From Streptococcus rubneri (lineage in GTDB: Bacteria; Bacillota; Bacilli; Lactobacillales; Streptococcaceae), in contig NZ_SRRP01000002.1 of assembly GCF_004785935.1 (NCBI RefSeq), forward strand, positions 267,616 to 331,615: a stretch of DNA of 64,000 nt. Reading direction: 5' to 3'. Under the pieces are notes generated by a model. That model ran no database searches. It saw only the letters and a program-made list of their open reading frames with translations, and was not told where the DNA came from. The position numbers and the translations under genes are program-made. Shown piece by piece: positions 1 to 7,605 of the stretch. The number at the start of each line of letters is the position of its first letter. Position 1 is the stretch's first letter.

Positions 1-147
1 GACAAGGTGATTCCGGAGCATGGTTTTTCTAATGGCGAATTACTCGCTCAAGTGAAGAAGGAAATTCAAGCAGAATTGAAGGAGCTACAAGACTTATCTC
101 TCGAAGATCTGCTAGAGCAACGTTACCAACGTTTTCGTAAATATTAA
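1..147 (+). CDS. accA: Acetyl-CoA carboxylase carboxyltransferase alpha subunit, C-terminal fragment
   Basis: Only the last 48 codons lie in the window; the reading frame is open from base 1 and ends at TAA 145-147. The residues are a charged helix followed by a tail ending LLEQRYQRFRKY, which matches my recollection of streptococcal AccA ends. AccA with AccD forms the carboxyltransferase that makes malonyl-CoA, the first step of fatty acid synthesis, and in streptococci it is normally the last gene of the fab/acc cluster. That position fits the strong terminator just after the stop. The family call rests on a short tail only, so it is good but not certain. Confidence 0.75.
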   Translation, partial: DKVIPEHGFSNGELLAQVKKEIQAELKELQDLSLEDLLEQRYQRFRKY

Positions 148-187
148 AAAACTGAGCTTGCAATTTGCAAGACTCAGTTTTTTTAAC
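147..187. terminator. Bidirectional Rho-independent terminator between accA and serS
   Basis: The arms ACTGAG-CTTGCAA and TTGCAAG-ACTCAGT form a stem with one bulge. T-runs flank it in both orientations (TTTTTTT on the plus side, AAAAA on the other). It sits between two convergent genes and can stop both. Confidence 0.85.
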
Positions 188-188
188 T

Positions 189-1466
189 TTATTTTGGTGC
201 GATGACTTCAGCGCCACCCATGTATGGACGAAGAACTTCAGGAATGGTTACAGAACCATCTTCATTTTGATAGTTTTCAAGAATTGCTGCCACAGTACGT
301 CCAACGGCCAATCCAGAACCATTCAAAGTGTGAAGAAGTTTGACTTTACCATCTGCTTCGTCACGGTAACGGATTTGCGCACGACGAGCTTGGAAATCTT
401 CTGTATTGGAACAGCTTGAGATTTCACGGTAAGTATTTTGTGCAGGGATCCATACTTCCAAGTCATAGGTCTTAGCAGCTGAGAAGCCCATGTCTCCTGT
501 AGAAAGAGCCATGACACGGTATGGAAGATTCAGTTTTTGAAGGATGTTTTCAGCATTGGCTGTCATTTTCTCCAATTCTTCATATGACTCTTCAGGTTTA
601 GCAAATTTAACCATTTCAACCTTGTGGAATTGGTGCAAACGGATCAAGCCACGTGTATCGCGACCAGCAGAACCAGCTTCTGAACGGAAAGATGGGCTCA
701 TGGCAGTAAAGTAGATTGGTAGATCTTTGCCATCGATGATTTCATCACGGTAGTAGTTAGTTAAAGGCACTTCAGCGGTTGGAATCAAGACATAGTTGGT
801 GTCGCTGAGTTCAAAAGTATCTTCCTTGAATTTTGGATATTGACCAGTACCAAACATAGAATCGTGGTTAACCATGTAAGGAGTGATAACTTCAGTGTAG
901 CCTTCCTTACCGTGCTCATCCAGCATAAAGTTGTAGATAGCACGTTCCAGGCGAGCTCCAAGTCCCTTATAGAAGAGGAAGCGAGCACCAGTGACTTTTC
1001 CACCACGTTCCCAATCAAGGATGTCTAAGTCCTCACCAAGGTCCCAGTGAGCTTTTGGTTCAAAGTCAAACTCGCGAGGAGTTCCCCAACGGCGAACTTC
1101 AACATTATCGTCTTCGTCAGCCCCAATAGGAACACTGTCAGCCGGGATGTTTGGAAGGGTTGTAGTAAATTCTGTCAATTTGGCATCGATTTCAGCCAAT
1201 TCTGCATCCAATGCTTTGACTTCTGCAGAGAGAGTTTGCATGGCAGCAATTTTATCATCTGCATTTTCCTTGTTGCGTTTGGCTTGAGCGATTTCAGCAG
1301 AGACTGTGTTCCGCTCAGCCTTGAGGCTTTCTACTTTGACCAAGATATCACGACGTTTGGCATCGATCTCTTTCATTTCGTTCAAAATGGCCGCATCAAC
1401 ACCGCGTGTCGCTAATTTTTCAGCAACTGTATCAAAGTCTGTACGAATTCGTTTAATATCTAACAT
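189..1466 (-). CDS. serS: Seryl-tRNA synthetase
   Basis: A 425-residue class II aminoacyl-tRNA synthetase that charges tRNA-Ser (and tRNA-Sec where present) with serine. The N-terminus ([19 protein letters not shown]) is the usual start of the antiparallel coiled-coil arm that grips the tRNA long variable loop, covering roughly residues 1-105. The catalytic domain follows, with class II motifs around [21 protein letters not shown] and the C-terminal motif 3 near [12 protein letters not shown] longer frame begins 63 bases upstream, but that start lies in the T-box terminator. The ATG at 1466 has AAAGGAGAA at the right spacing and gives the family length. It is monocistronic and convergent with accA, and is controlled by the T-box leader directly upstream. 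Confidence 0.97.
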   Translation of the reverse strand: MLDIKRIRTDFDTVAEKLATRGVDAAILNEMKEIDAKRRDILVKVESLKAERNTVSAEIAQAKRNKENADDKIAAMQTLSAEVKALDAELAEIDAKLTEFTTTLPNIPADSVPIGADEDDNVEVRRWGTPREFDFEPKAHWDLGEDLDILDWERGGKVTGARFLFYKGLGARLERAIYNFMLDEHGKEGYTEVITPYMVNHDSMFGTGQYPKFKEDTFELSDTNYVLIPTAEVPLTNYYRDEIIDGKDLPIYFTAMSPSFRSEAGSAGRDTRGLIRLHQFHKVEMVKFAKPEESYEELEKMTANAENILQKLNLPYRVMALSTGDMGFSAAKTYDLEVWIPAQNTYREISSCSNTEDFQARRAQIRYRDEADGKVKLLHTLNGSGLAVGRTVAAILENYQNEDGSVTIPEVLRPYMGGAEVIAPK

Positions 1467-1479
1467 AGCTTCTCCTTTA

Positions 1480-1660
1480 ACAAAAAACACACCTGTTACA
1501 GTGTTGGAGTGGCAGGGCCACGGTTCCATCCAACTTCACAGGTGTGCACTTGATTTGATCTTCAATTTTTTGATAAACGGTAGAATTTCGATTAAGTCCT
1601 CTATCTGCTCACAGCAACCGCAGACTTTCTGAAAGAGCCTCTTAACTTACTTATCCGTTT
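1480..1660 (-). promoter_or_regulatory. Serine-responsive T-box leader of serS
   Basis: On the minus strand the T-box core reads GGATGGAACCGTGGCCCTG (1531-1513), close to the family consensus TGGNACCGCG. It is followed by a competing terminator, CACACCTGT...ACAGGTGTG with a TTTTTTG tail (1546-1481). Stem I is closed by AAACGG/CCGTTT. Its specifier bulge carries AGTA on the 5' side and GAA followed by TCT-A on the 3' side, so a UCU serine specifier at 1584-1582 is the best candidate. Uncharged tRNA-Ser would pair there and at the T-box bulge, favouring the antiterminator and serS expression. The leader is compact, about 130 nt from the predicted transcript start to the T-box. Confidence 0.85.
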
Positions 1661-1666
1661 TCGTTT

Positions 1667-1695
1667 ATTATACAAGAAAAGTCCCTATTTTGCAA
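1667..1695 (-). promoter_or_regulatory. serS promoter
   Basis: Minus strand: -35 TTGCAA (1695-1690), 17-bp spacer, -10 TATAAT (1672-1667). It overlaps the last codons of manO, so serS initiation occurs inside the end of the upstream gene. Confidence 0.8.
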
Positions 1696-2053
1696 ATAGA
1701 TTTTTAATTTTAGCAACAATCATTTGAACCAAGGTGGGAAGCTTGACAATTTTATCATTTCCAAGGTGTTGACGGGCAATTTTTAAGATTTTTCCCGAGT
1801 CTTTAGAAGCAAAGAGGAACTTGCTGTCCTTGGTATAGATTTCAAAATGGCGGCTAATTTTACGTCCAGATACAATAGCTCCGATCTGATCGATTTCTTT
1901 CCAAGGAATTTGGATGTAGTCTTCAACATTGGCATCCGCATAAAATTCAAAAGCCATATCCCCAACTAACATTTTTCCAACCTTTCCTCCAACACCTAGA
2001 TAAGAAACACCAGTGGTGTGGAATTCCACGGTTTTATTCTGCGATTGTGCCAT
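1685..2053 (-). CDS. manO: DUF956 family protein ManO, downstream of the mannose PTS
   Basis: A 122-residue soluble protein of the DUF956 family, which in lactic acid bacteria lies directly after the manLMN genes and is called ManO. A transcriptional regulator role has been proposed for the family, but the biochemistry is not settled. I see no helix-turn-helix motif. The sequence has a beta-rich first half (TGVSYLGVGGKVGKMLVGDMAFEFYADANVEDYIQIPW in overlapping order) and a basic C-terminus. The start at 2053 (MAQSQNK) is preceded by CAGGAGGAGCAC, a near-perfect ribosome site, and is preferred over a start six codons upstream. A hairpin terminator and its own extended -10 promoter separate it from manN. 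Confidence 0.85.
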   Translation of the reverse strand: MAQSQNKTVEFHTTGVSYLGVGGKVGKMLVGDMAFEFYADANVEDYIQIPWKEIDQIGAIVSGRKISRHFEIYTKDSKFLFASKDSGKILKIARQHLGNDKIVKLPTLVQMIVAKIKNLFAK

Positions 2054-2081
2054 GTGCTCCTCCTGTAACAATATTCATTTC

Positions 2082-2090
2082 ATTATACCA
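2082..2090 (-). promoter_or_regulatory. Extended -10 promoter of manO
   Basis: Minus strand TGGTATAAT (extended -10) lies between the man operon terminator and the manO ribosome site. No convincing -35 is present. It would allow manO to be transcribed independently of manLMN. Confidence 0.5.
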
Positions 2091-2092
2091 TA

Positions 2093-2121
2093 ATAAAAAG
2101 AAGGCCGAAACCTTCTTTTTT
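2093..2121 (-). terminator. Terminator of the manLMN operon
   Basis: GAAGG-TTTCG-GCCTTC hairpin (2115-2100), followed on the minus strand by TTTTTATT. A T-run is also present in plus orientation, so it is potentially bidirectional. Confidence 0.75.
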
Positions 2122-2133
2122 GTTGATCTTTGC

Positions 2134-3045
2134 TTACATCAAGCCTGCAACGTGTGCCAAGATACCGATGACAAAGAGGGCGATGATGATAGTGATTGGA
2201 GATACTTTTTTCTTCAATAACCACATACAAGCAAAAGTAAGAAGTAAGCCCATCAAACCAGGAATCAATGAATCCAAGTTTTGTTGGAAAGTCGTAACTT
2301 TTTCAGGTGTTTGAGATAGGCCTGAACCAACTTGAGCGAAGGCTTCTTGGATTCCCTTGTATCCTTCAGGAAGTTTATCCCAGTGGATATAAGCCTTGTC
2401 GGCTAATTTGACAGAAGAAACATTGAAGACGAATTTAATCGATACCCAACGTTCTACTAGGACAGCGAGGATGAACATCCCAAGGATAGAAGCTCCTTTA
2501 GTGATGTCCTGCAAGATCCCACCAGACATATCTTTGGTAATTTCAGAACCCGCTTTGTATCCAAGTTCTTGGGTATACCACAAGAAGGACATACGAATAG
2601 CGTTCCATGCAAGGAAGAAGATGAGTGGTCCAAGGATGTTACCTGTCGCGGCAAGGGATGCTCCAAGAGCTCCCAAGATTGGACGAACTGTAAACCAGAA
2701 GACTGGATCTCCAATACCAGCCAAAGGCCCCATCATACCGATTTTCACCCCTTGGATAGCTGCATCATCAATGGCAGCTCCATTTGCTTTTTCTTCTTCA
2801 AGGGCAAGAGTTACCCCGATGATTGGAGCAGCAACGTATGGGTGAGTGTTGAAGAACTCCATGTGACGCTCAAGAGCAGCCGCTTGGTCTTCTTTCTTCG
2901 TGTAGAGTTTTTTGATGGCTGGGATCAATGAGTAAGCCCAACCCAAGTTTTGCATCCGTTCGTAGTTCCAAGAACCTTGCAAGAAGGTTGAACGCCACCA
3001 AACTTTTTGACGATCTGATTTAGATAATTGTAATTTTTCAGTCAT
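2134..3045 (-). CDS. manN: PTS system mannose/fructose/sorbose family IID component
   Basis: A 303-residue IID subunit of the mannose-type phosphotransferase system. With ManM (IIC) it forms the membrane channel that brings in glucose, mannose, glucosamine and related sugars while they are phosphorylated. It opens with the typical soluble N-terminal part (LSKSDRQKVWWRSTFLQGSWNYERMQNLGWAY). The glycine-rich core GVKIGMMGPLAGIGDPVFWFTVRPILGALG follows in overlapping order. Its C-terminal hydrophobic segment ends GILAHVAGLM. The length is normal for the family. It is the third gene of manLMN, 18 bases after manM. In streptococci and lactococci ManM/ManN are also the receptor for class IIa bacteriocins (family knowledge). 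Confidence 0.95.
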   Translation of the reverse strand: MTEKLQLSKSDRQKVWWRSTFLQGSWNYERMQNLGWAYSLIPAIKKLYTKKEDQAAALERHMEFFNTHPYVAAPIIGVTLALEEEKANGAAIDDAAIQGVKIGMMGPLAGIGDPVFWFTVRPILGALGASLAATGNILGPLIFFLAWNAIRMSFLWYTQELGYKAGSEITKDMSGGILQDITKGASILGMFILAVLVERWVSIKFVFNVSSVKLADKAYIHWDKLPEGYKGIQEAFAQVGSGLSQTPEKVTTFQQNLDSLIPGLMGLLLTFACMWLLKKKVSPITIIIALFVIGILAHVAGLM

Positions 3046-3063
3046 GATAGTGTCACACCTTTC

Positions 3064-3867
3064 TTAATAGTCTTCGAGAATATCGCCGATTGGGTCATTA
3101 GAAGTAGCGGCTCCGCCACCACCATTGCCACCTTTTTTAGAAAGAGAAAGGTAGATCAAGGCAAGGGCAACACCAATCGCACCAAGGGCGATCAAGGTCA
3201 ATTGGCTAACAGCTGCAAGAGCAAAACCAATGGCAAAGAATGGCCAAACTTCACGGCTTGCCATCATATTGATAACCATGGCATAACCAACGGCTACAAC
3301 CATACCACCACCGATTTGCATACCGTCTGACAACCAAGCAGGCATTGCTTCAAGCGCACCTTTAACGGTAGCAGCAGGAATCATCAAAAGAAGGGCTGCA
3401 GGAATAGCGATGCGGAGACCTTGAAGAAGAAGGGCAATAAAGTGAGCGCGTTCTACACCTTTAATATCACCTTTTTTAGCAGCAGCGTCGGCAGTGTGGA
3501 CCAAACCAACGGAGAGAGTCCGGACGATCATGGTCAAGAAAAGACCAGCAACTGCAAGTGGAATAGCCACACCTTGAGCCACAGCGATTCCTTTAGTGCT
3601 AAAGTCACCACCAAGAACCAAGATAATCGCAGCAGCGACAGATGCAAGAGCTGCATCGGGTGCAACGGCGGCACCAATGTTAGCCCAGCCTAGTGCAAGT
3701 AATTGAAGGGAACCACCAAGCATAACACCGGCAGTCAAGTTACCTGTTACCAAACCGATTAAGGTACAAGCAACAAGTGGTTGGTGGAATTGGAATTGGT
3801 CAAGGATACCTTCAAGACCTGCTAAGAAGGCAACAACGACCACTAATACCATAGAAATAATAGACAT
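3064..3867 (-). CDS. manM: PTS system mannose/fructose/sorbose family IIC component
   Basis: A 267-residue integral membrane IIC subunit of the mannose PTS. The N-terminus (MSIISMVLVVVVAFLAGLEG) is the first membrane segment. Several further hydrophobic segments follow, including the conserved region with QFHQPLVACTLIGLVTGNL and the GGSLQLLALGWANIGAAVAPD stretch in overlapping order. The C-terminus is glycine- and serine-rich (KKGGNGGGGAATSNDP), as in streptococcal orthologues. The start is preceded by GAAAGGATTTTAAAC. It lies between manL (27-base gap) and manN (18-base gap), consistent with co-transcription from the promoter ahead of manL. Confidence 0.95.
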   Translation of the reverse strand: MSIISMVLVVVVAFLAGLEGILDQFQFHQPLVACTLIGLVTGNLTAGVMLGGSLQLLALGWANIGAAVAPDAALASVAAAIILVLGGDFSTKGIAVAQGVAIPLAVAGLFLTMIVRTLSVGLVHTADAAAKKGDIKGVERAHFIALLLQGLRIAIPAALLLMIPAATVKGALEAMPAWLSDGMQIGGGMVVAVGYAMVINMMASREVWPFFAIGFALAAVSQLTLIALGAIGVALALIYLSLSKKGGNGGGGAATSNDPIGDILEDY

Positions 3868-3894
3868 GTTTAAAATCCTTTCGTAAGTAATCGA

Positions 3895-4884
3895 TTATTG
3901 AACGTTAGCTTTGTTAATTAAGTCAAACAAATCTTTCTTAGAGTCATTTGGCACTTTTCGTACGTCAAATTCCACTCCAAGATCACGCATTTTTTCGAAT
4001 GTAGCCACATCCTCTTTGTCCATCGACAACACATTGTTGACCATGGTTTTACCAGTTGAGTGAGCCATTGATCCAACGTTCAAGGTTTTAATCGGAACAC
4101 CACCCTCGATGGCACGAAGGGCATCTTGAGGTGTTTCAAATAAGATCAAAGCATGTGTTTCACCAAAGCGTGGATCTTTTGCAACGTCGATCAATTTTTG
4201 AATTGGGACAACGTTTGCTTTCACACCATTTGGTGCTGCTTGCTTGATCAACTCTTTACGGAGTTCATCTTTAGCAACTGAGTCTGAAGCAACGATAATG
4301 CGATTTGCTTTTGAATCTGGAGTCCAAGCAGTAGCGACTTGTCCATGAAGGAGACGAGTATCTAAGCGAGCAAGGTTGATCTTGAGCTTACCATCTCCAA
4401 TCACTGTTCCTTCTGGAATAGCAGCTTGGGCAACAGGAGCAGCGGAAGTAGTGCTTGCTTCTTCGACTGGATTCAATTCTTCTGGAAGAGCTTTGATTCC
4501 GTCTTTAGATTCTTTTATGATGTTTGCAGCGACTTTATCAACGCCGGCAGTTGCATCCATCAAACGCTCTGTATAAGCTTGAATCAACATCGGAAGGTTT
4601 AATCCTGTGATGATCGCAAATTTACGATCGGGATTTTCCCCCATGACACGACTCGCTTGGTTAAATGGAGAACCACTCCAAAGGTCAGCCAAAACCAAGA
4701 TTTCATCTTCTGCATCAAATGTGGCAACAGCAGCATTGAATTTAGCATAGAGATCATCTGGGCCTTCACTTGGCATGAACGTAACCACTTGAACTTTCTC
4801 TTGATCCCCAAAGATCATCGAGCCGGATTGGTGGATTCCAGCTGCAAATTCACCGTGGCTAGCAATAATGATACCAATACTCAT
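3895..4884 (-). CDS. manL: PTS system mannose-specific IIAB component
   Basis: A 329-residue fused IIA-IIB phosphocarrier. The IIA domain is about residues 1-135, with the phospho-accepting His10 in [10 protein letters not shown] linker rich in Ala, Thr and Pro (about 140-160) leads to the IIB domain, with His180 in [13 protein letters not shown]. Phosphate passes HPr to His10 to His180 to the incoming sugar. An upstream in-frame ATG at 4893 would leave only one base after AAGGAGG; the ATG at 4884 has ten bases and gives the usual family length. It is the first gene of manLMN. In streptococci ManL also influences catabolite repression. Its promoter has a cre, so CcpA control is expected. Confidence 0.96.
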   Translation of the reverse strand: MSIGIIIASHGEFAAGIHQSGSMIFGDQEKVQVVTFMPSEGPDDLYAKFNAAVATFDAEDEILVLADLWSGSPFNQASRVMGENPDRKFAIITGLNLPMLIQAYTERLMDATAGVDKVAANIIKESKDGIKALPEELNPVEEASTTSAAPVAQAAIPEGTVIGDGKLKINLARLDTRLLHGQVATAWTPDSKANRIIVASDSVAKDELRKELIKQAAPNGVKANVVPIQKLIDVAKDPRFGETHALILFETPQDALRAIEGGVPIKTLNVGSMAHSTGKTMVNNVLSMDKEDVATFEKMRDLGVEFDVRKVPNDSKKDLFDLINKANVQ

Positions 4885-4948
4885 TATTGACATTCCTCCT
4901 TATAAAATTTGTTTGACTTTCAGTTTAAGAAAACTTTAAGTATTCTTT

Positions 4949-4977
4949 ATTATAAAACGTTTTCACGAAAAAGTCAA
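4949..4977 (-). promoter_or_regulatory. manLMN promoter with an embedded cre (CcpA site)
   Basis: Minus strand: -35 TTGACT (4977-4972), 17-bp spacer, -10 TATAAT (4954-4949). The spacer contains TGAAAACGTTTTAT (4965-4952), a close match to the catabolite-responsive element consensus TGNAANCGNTNNCA. A CcpA-HPr(Ser-P) complex bound here would occupy the promoter itself, as expected for repression. The rest of the 343-base gap (4885-5227) shows only AT-rich sequence and the adhP terminator. Confidence 0.7.
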
Positions 4978-5182
4978 TGATACCACCTTTTTGCCTAGTA
5001 GAATCAAGCAGGAAGGGTCTCTTTTGTTTTTTTGAAAAAGAGTGAAAATAACTGAAAAAGCGAACATTAAGTGAGAAAATTTGAATTTATTAAAGAGATT
5101 TTAGACATTTATTTCCTGAATGATTGTCAAAAACAGTAAAAAATTCTGATCATAAAATTAAGGTGTGATTAGACGGAGCAGA

Positions 5183-5213
5183 TAAAAAAGGTTAGTCCAG
5201 GAGGGCTAACCTT
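5183..5213 (-). terminator. adhP terminator
   Basis: On the minus strand AAGGTTAG and CTAACCTT form a stem with paired extension CCC/GGA-side bases, followed by TTTTTTATC. Confidence 0.85.
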
Positions 5214-5227
5214 GAAGGAAAATATTC

Positions 5228-6250
5228 TTAATGTGTGAAATCTAGTACCATACGTCCTTGAATGGTTCCAGCTTCCATTTCGTCAAAAACTTTAACCGCA
5301 TCTTCTACTGGGCGTTTTTGAACGACTGGCACTACCAAGCCTTCTGCACCAAATTGGAAGGCTTCTTCCAAGTCTTTACGAGTTCCTACTAGAGAACCAA
5401 TGACCTGGATACCATCTAATACCGTTTTCACAATGCTGAGATCCATCATTTCAGAAGGAAGTCCGACTGCGACAACACGACCACCGGCACGAACAGAATC
5501 TACTGCTTGGTTGAAGGCAACTTTAGAGACAGCAGTTACGACAGCAGAGTGAGCGCCACCATTTGTTTTTTCTTTGATCAATCCTGGGACATCTTCGACT
5601 TCGTGACCGTTGATGACAAAATCTGCACCAACTTCTTTCGCTAATTCCAGTTTATCGTTGTTGATATCGACAGCGATGACATGTGCGTTGAAGACTTTCT
5701 TAGCATATTGAACACCCAAGTTTCCAAGTCCACCAGCTCCATAGATAACGATCCATTGTCCTGGTTCAGCTTTGGCCTCTTTGATGGCTTTGTAAGTTGT
5801 AACCCCGGCACAGGTAATAGAAGAAGCTTGTGCTGGATCTAATCCTTCTGGTACTTTCACTGCGTAATCTGCAGTAACGATACATTGTTCAGCCATTCCT
5901 CCATCAACAGAGTAACCAGCATTTTTTACAGTACGGCAAAGTGTTTCACGACCAGTCGTACAGTATTCACAAGTTCCACATCCTTCGAAGAACCAAGCAA
6001 CACTGACACGATCCCCAACTTTCAGGCTCTTCACATCTGGAGCAAGTTCTTTTACGACTCCAATTCCTTCGTGTCCAAGAACACGGCCTGGAACTTTACC
6101 GAAGTCTCCGTGTGCGACGTGCAAGTCAGTGTGGCAGACACCACAGTATTCGATTTGAACAAGAGCTTCCCCTGTTTCAAGTGGTCGCATGTCTTTGTTC
6201 GCAACGATTTCAACACCAGTACCTTCTGGGTTTACAACAACAGCTTTCAT
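5228..6250 (-). CDS. adhP: Zinc-dependent alcohol dehydrogenase AdhP
   Basis: A 340-residue medium-chain dehydrogenase that interconverts acetaldehyde and ethanol with NADH in fermentation. Catalytic zinc ligands are visible at Cys36, His60-Glu61 (GHEGIGVV) and the Cys in [10 protein letters not shown]. The structural zinc site is Cys91, Cys94, Cys97 and Cys105 (CGTCEYC...C). The NAD-binding Rossmann motif is GAGGLG in [14 protein letters not shown]. The ATG at 6250 follows GAGGAGGAAAACT; an upstream TTG overlaps the ribosome site and is rejected. It is monocistronic with its own terminator. The promoter overlaps a cre and lies next to CodY-like boxes, so regulation by sugar and amino-acid status is likely. 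Confidence 0.95.
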   Translation of the reverse strand: MKAVVVNPEGTGVEIVANKDMRPLETGEALVQIEYCGVCHTDLHVAHGDFGKVPGRVLGHEGIGVVKELAPDVKSLKVGDRVSVAWFFEGCGTCEYCTTGRETLCRTVKNAGYSVDGGMAEQCIVTADYAVKVPEGLDPAQASSITCAGVTTYKAIKEAKAEPGQWIVIYGAGGLGNLGVQYAKKVFNAHVIAVDINNDKLELAKEVGADFVINGHEVEDVPGLIKEKTNGGAHSAVVTAVSKVAFNQAVDSVRAGGRVVAVGLPSEMMDLSIVKTVLDGIQVIGSLVGTRKDLEEAFQFGAEGLVVPVVQKRPVEDAVKVFDEMEAGTIQGRMVLDFTH

Positions 6251-6367
6251 AGTTTTCCTCCTCAAGAGCTTAGTTGAATTAGAGACGGTAATAAAACGAG
6301 AAGTAGAATCACTTGAGTCATTATCGTATGAAACGAGCTAGGCTCCTTTTTTATTTTTGTTATGTTA

Positions 6368-6406
6368 ATTTTATCACAAACTTTGTCGATTAGCAAGCGC
6401 TTACAC
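6368..6406 (-). promoter_or_regulatory. adhP promoter overlapping a cre
   Basis: Minus strand: -35 TTGCTA (6396-6391), 17 bp, -10 TAAAAT (6373-6368). The -35 overlaps GTGTAAGCGCTTGCT (6406-6392), which matches the cre consensus including the central CG and is near-palindromic. CcpA control is inferred. Confidence 0.6.
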
Positions 6407-6410
6407 AGAA

Positions 6411-6457
6411 AATTTTCTGAAAGTAAACTTAACCAGTTAAATTATTTTCAGAAAAGG
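6411..6457. promoter_or_regulatory. Two CodY-box-like motifs upstream of adhP
   Basis: AATTTTCTGAAAGTA (6411-6425) matches AATTTTCWGAAAATT at 13 of 15 positions. TATTTTCAGAAAAGG (6443-6457) matches at 12 of 15. Both lie just upstream of the adhP -35 and cre. CodY binding is a prediction from motif similarity only. Confidence 0.4.
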
Positions 6458-6474
6458 TCCCGTATGTTTGAGAA

Positions 6475-6516
6475 AACAAAAAGCTTGAATCCTTTCTTGT
6501 AAAAGGTGATTCAAGC
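6475..6516 (-). terminator. Terminator of the HAD phosphatase gene
   Basis: GCTTGAATC/GATTCAAGC stem with a long loop, followed on the minus strand by TTTTTGTTTT. Confidence 0.75.
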
Positions 6517-6528
6517 AATTCTCTTTAT

Positions 6529-7341
6529 TTATAGGAAGAGTTTTTCTAGTTGACGAGCAACGCCGTCCTGATCATTTGTATACTCAGTTTGTTTATCGGC
6601 ATAGGGGAGGAGGACAGGATTGGCGTTTTTCATTGCATAACCAGTTCCTGCAAAAGCTAACATGTCTGTATCGTTTTGTTCGTCTCCAAAGGCAATCAGA
6701 TCTTTCCGATCAAGTCCGTAAGTCTCGAGGAGATAGTTAAGGGCAAAGGCCTTATTGACCCCTTTTGGAGCGCACTCCAGAATGTTGAGGGGTCCACCCC
6801 AGCTATTGATTTCTAGCTCGTGATGGTAGTAATCACGCATTTCTTCGGCTAAAGCATACTTATCTTCAGCGCGTGTTTGAAAGAGGATGGCATTCGGATT
6901 TTCGGTAACTTTACGAGCTTCGAATTTTGTTTTGGAGGAGATTTTTGAAACTCCAAATAAGGCGGGATCAATAGTATGGTGGTAGGTATGGGTGACATAG
7001 AACTTATTGCGATACTCTCCTGCAATAAAGTCCGCTTGGATGTCATTTTCTCTCTCGACCATATCGAGGAGGTATTTTTTATCAAGGGTCATCGATAATT
7101 CTTTCGACCATTTTTTATTTGGAATATGAGTGAGAGCGCCGTTAAAGTTAATCATGGGACTTTCCAATCCCAATTCCTTATAGATATGATCTGCCATTCG
7201 ATAGGGACGCCCAGTTGTAATAATGACCTGGTGGCCTTGTTCACTTACTTTTTGGATAGTTTCAATCGTATAGGATGATAATTTACTCTCAGAATTTAAT
7301 AAGGTGCCATCTAAATCGACAGCGATTAGTTTCTTATTCAT
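6529..7341 (-). CDS. Cof-type HAD superfamily phosphatase
   Basis: A 270-residue HAD hydrolase of the Cof/YidA type. Motif I is IAVDLDGTLLNSE (residues 6-18), with the nucleophile Asp8 and acid/base Asp10. Motif II is the Thr of VIITTGRP. Motif III/IV is the Lys region plus FGDEQNDTDMLAFAGTGYAM, with the metal-binding aspartates. The cap domain between motifs II and III is of the C2 type, about 100 residues. Members dephosphorylate sugar phosphates, FMN, PLP or other small phosphomonoesters; the substrate cannot be read from sequence. It is monocistronic with a terminator. AAGGATTCTTCCT precedes the ATG. An extended -10 (TGGTATAAT) lies about 95 bases upstream. Confidence 0.9.
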   Translation of the reverse strand: MNKKLIAVDLDGTLLNSESKLSSYTIETIQKVSEQGHQVIITTGRPYRMADHIYKELGLESPMINFNGALTHIPNKKWSKELSMTLDKKYLLDMVERENDIQADFIAGEYRNKFYVTHTYHHTIDPALFGVSKISSKTKFEARKVTENPNAILFQTRAEDKYALAEEMRDYYHHELEINSWGGPLNILECAPKGVNKAFALNYLLETYGLDRKDLIAFGDEQNDTDMLAFAGTGYAMKNANPVLLPYADKQTEYTNDQDGVARQLEKLFL

Positions 7342-7434
7342 AGGAAGAATCCTTTCATTTGTATGGTTTTTCGAACTCTAAATAAGGAATGTTTTATAGA
7401 GTATAGAGCACCATATTTTAAGACGAATGTTACC

Positions 7435-7443
7435 ATTATACCA
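7435..7443 (-). promoter_or_regulatory. Extended -10 promoter of the HAD phosphatase gene
   Basis: Minus strand TGGTATAAT at 7443-7435 gives a leader of about 90 nt. The -35 is poor (CTGAAA at 17 bp). Confidence 0.45.
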
Positions 7444-7513
7444 GATAAACAGGAAAATTTCAGTCTTTCGAATAGAAGATGATATGACACGAAAGATTGT
7501 CCAGATGAATCTC

Positions 7514-7542
7514 TTGTAAAAGTGAATAATATTTGATAAAAT
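7514..7542 (+). promoter_or_regulatory. Promoter of the NCS2 permease gene
   Basis: TTGTAA (7514-7519), 17-bp spacer, TAAAAT (7537-7542). The resulting leader is about 57 nt. I looked for a purine riboswitch core and did not find one. Confidence 0.7.
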
Positions 7543-7605
7543 ATTGGTGTTGTTCGTGATTGAGTCGCGAGCAGATTTATTTTTTTTAAGGAGTTTATTG
7601 GAAAA

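Noticed and set aside
7520-7605. A purine riboswitch ahead of the NCS2 permease gene
   Set aside because: The leader is only about 57 nt and lacks the conserved three-way junction loops.
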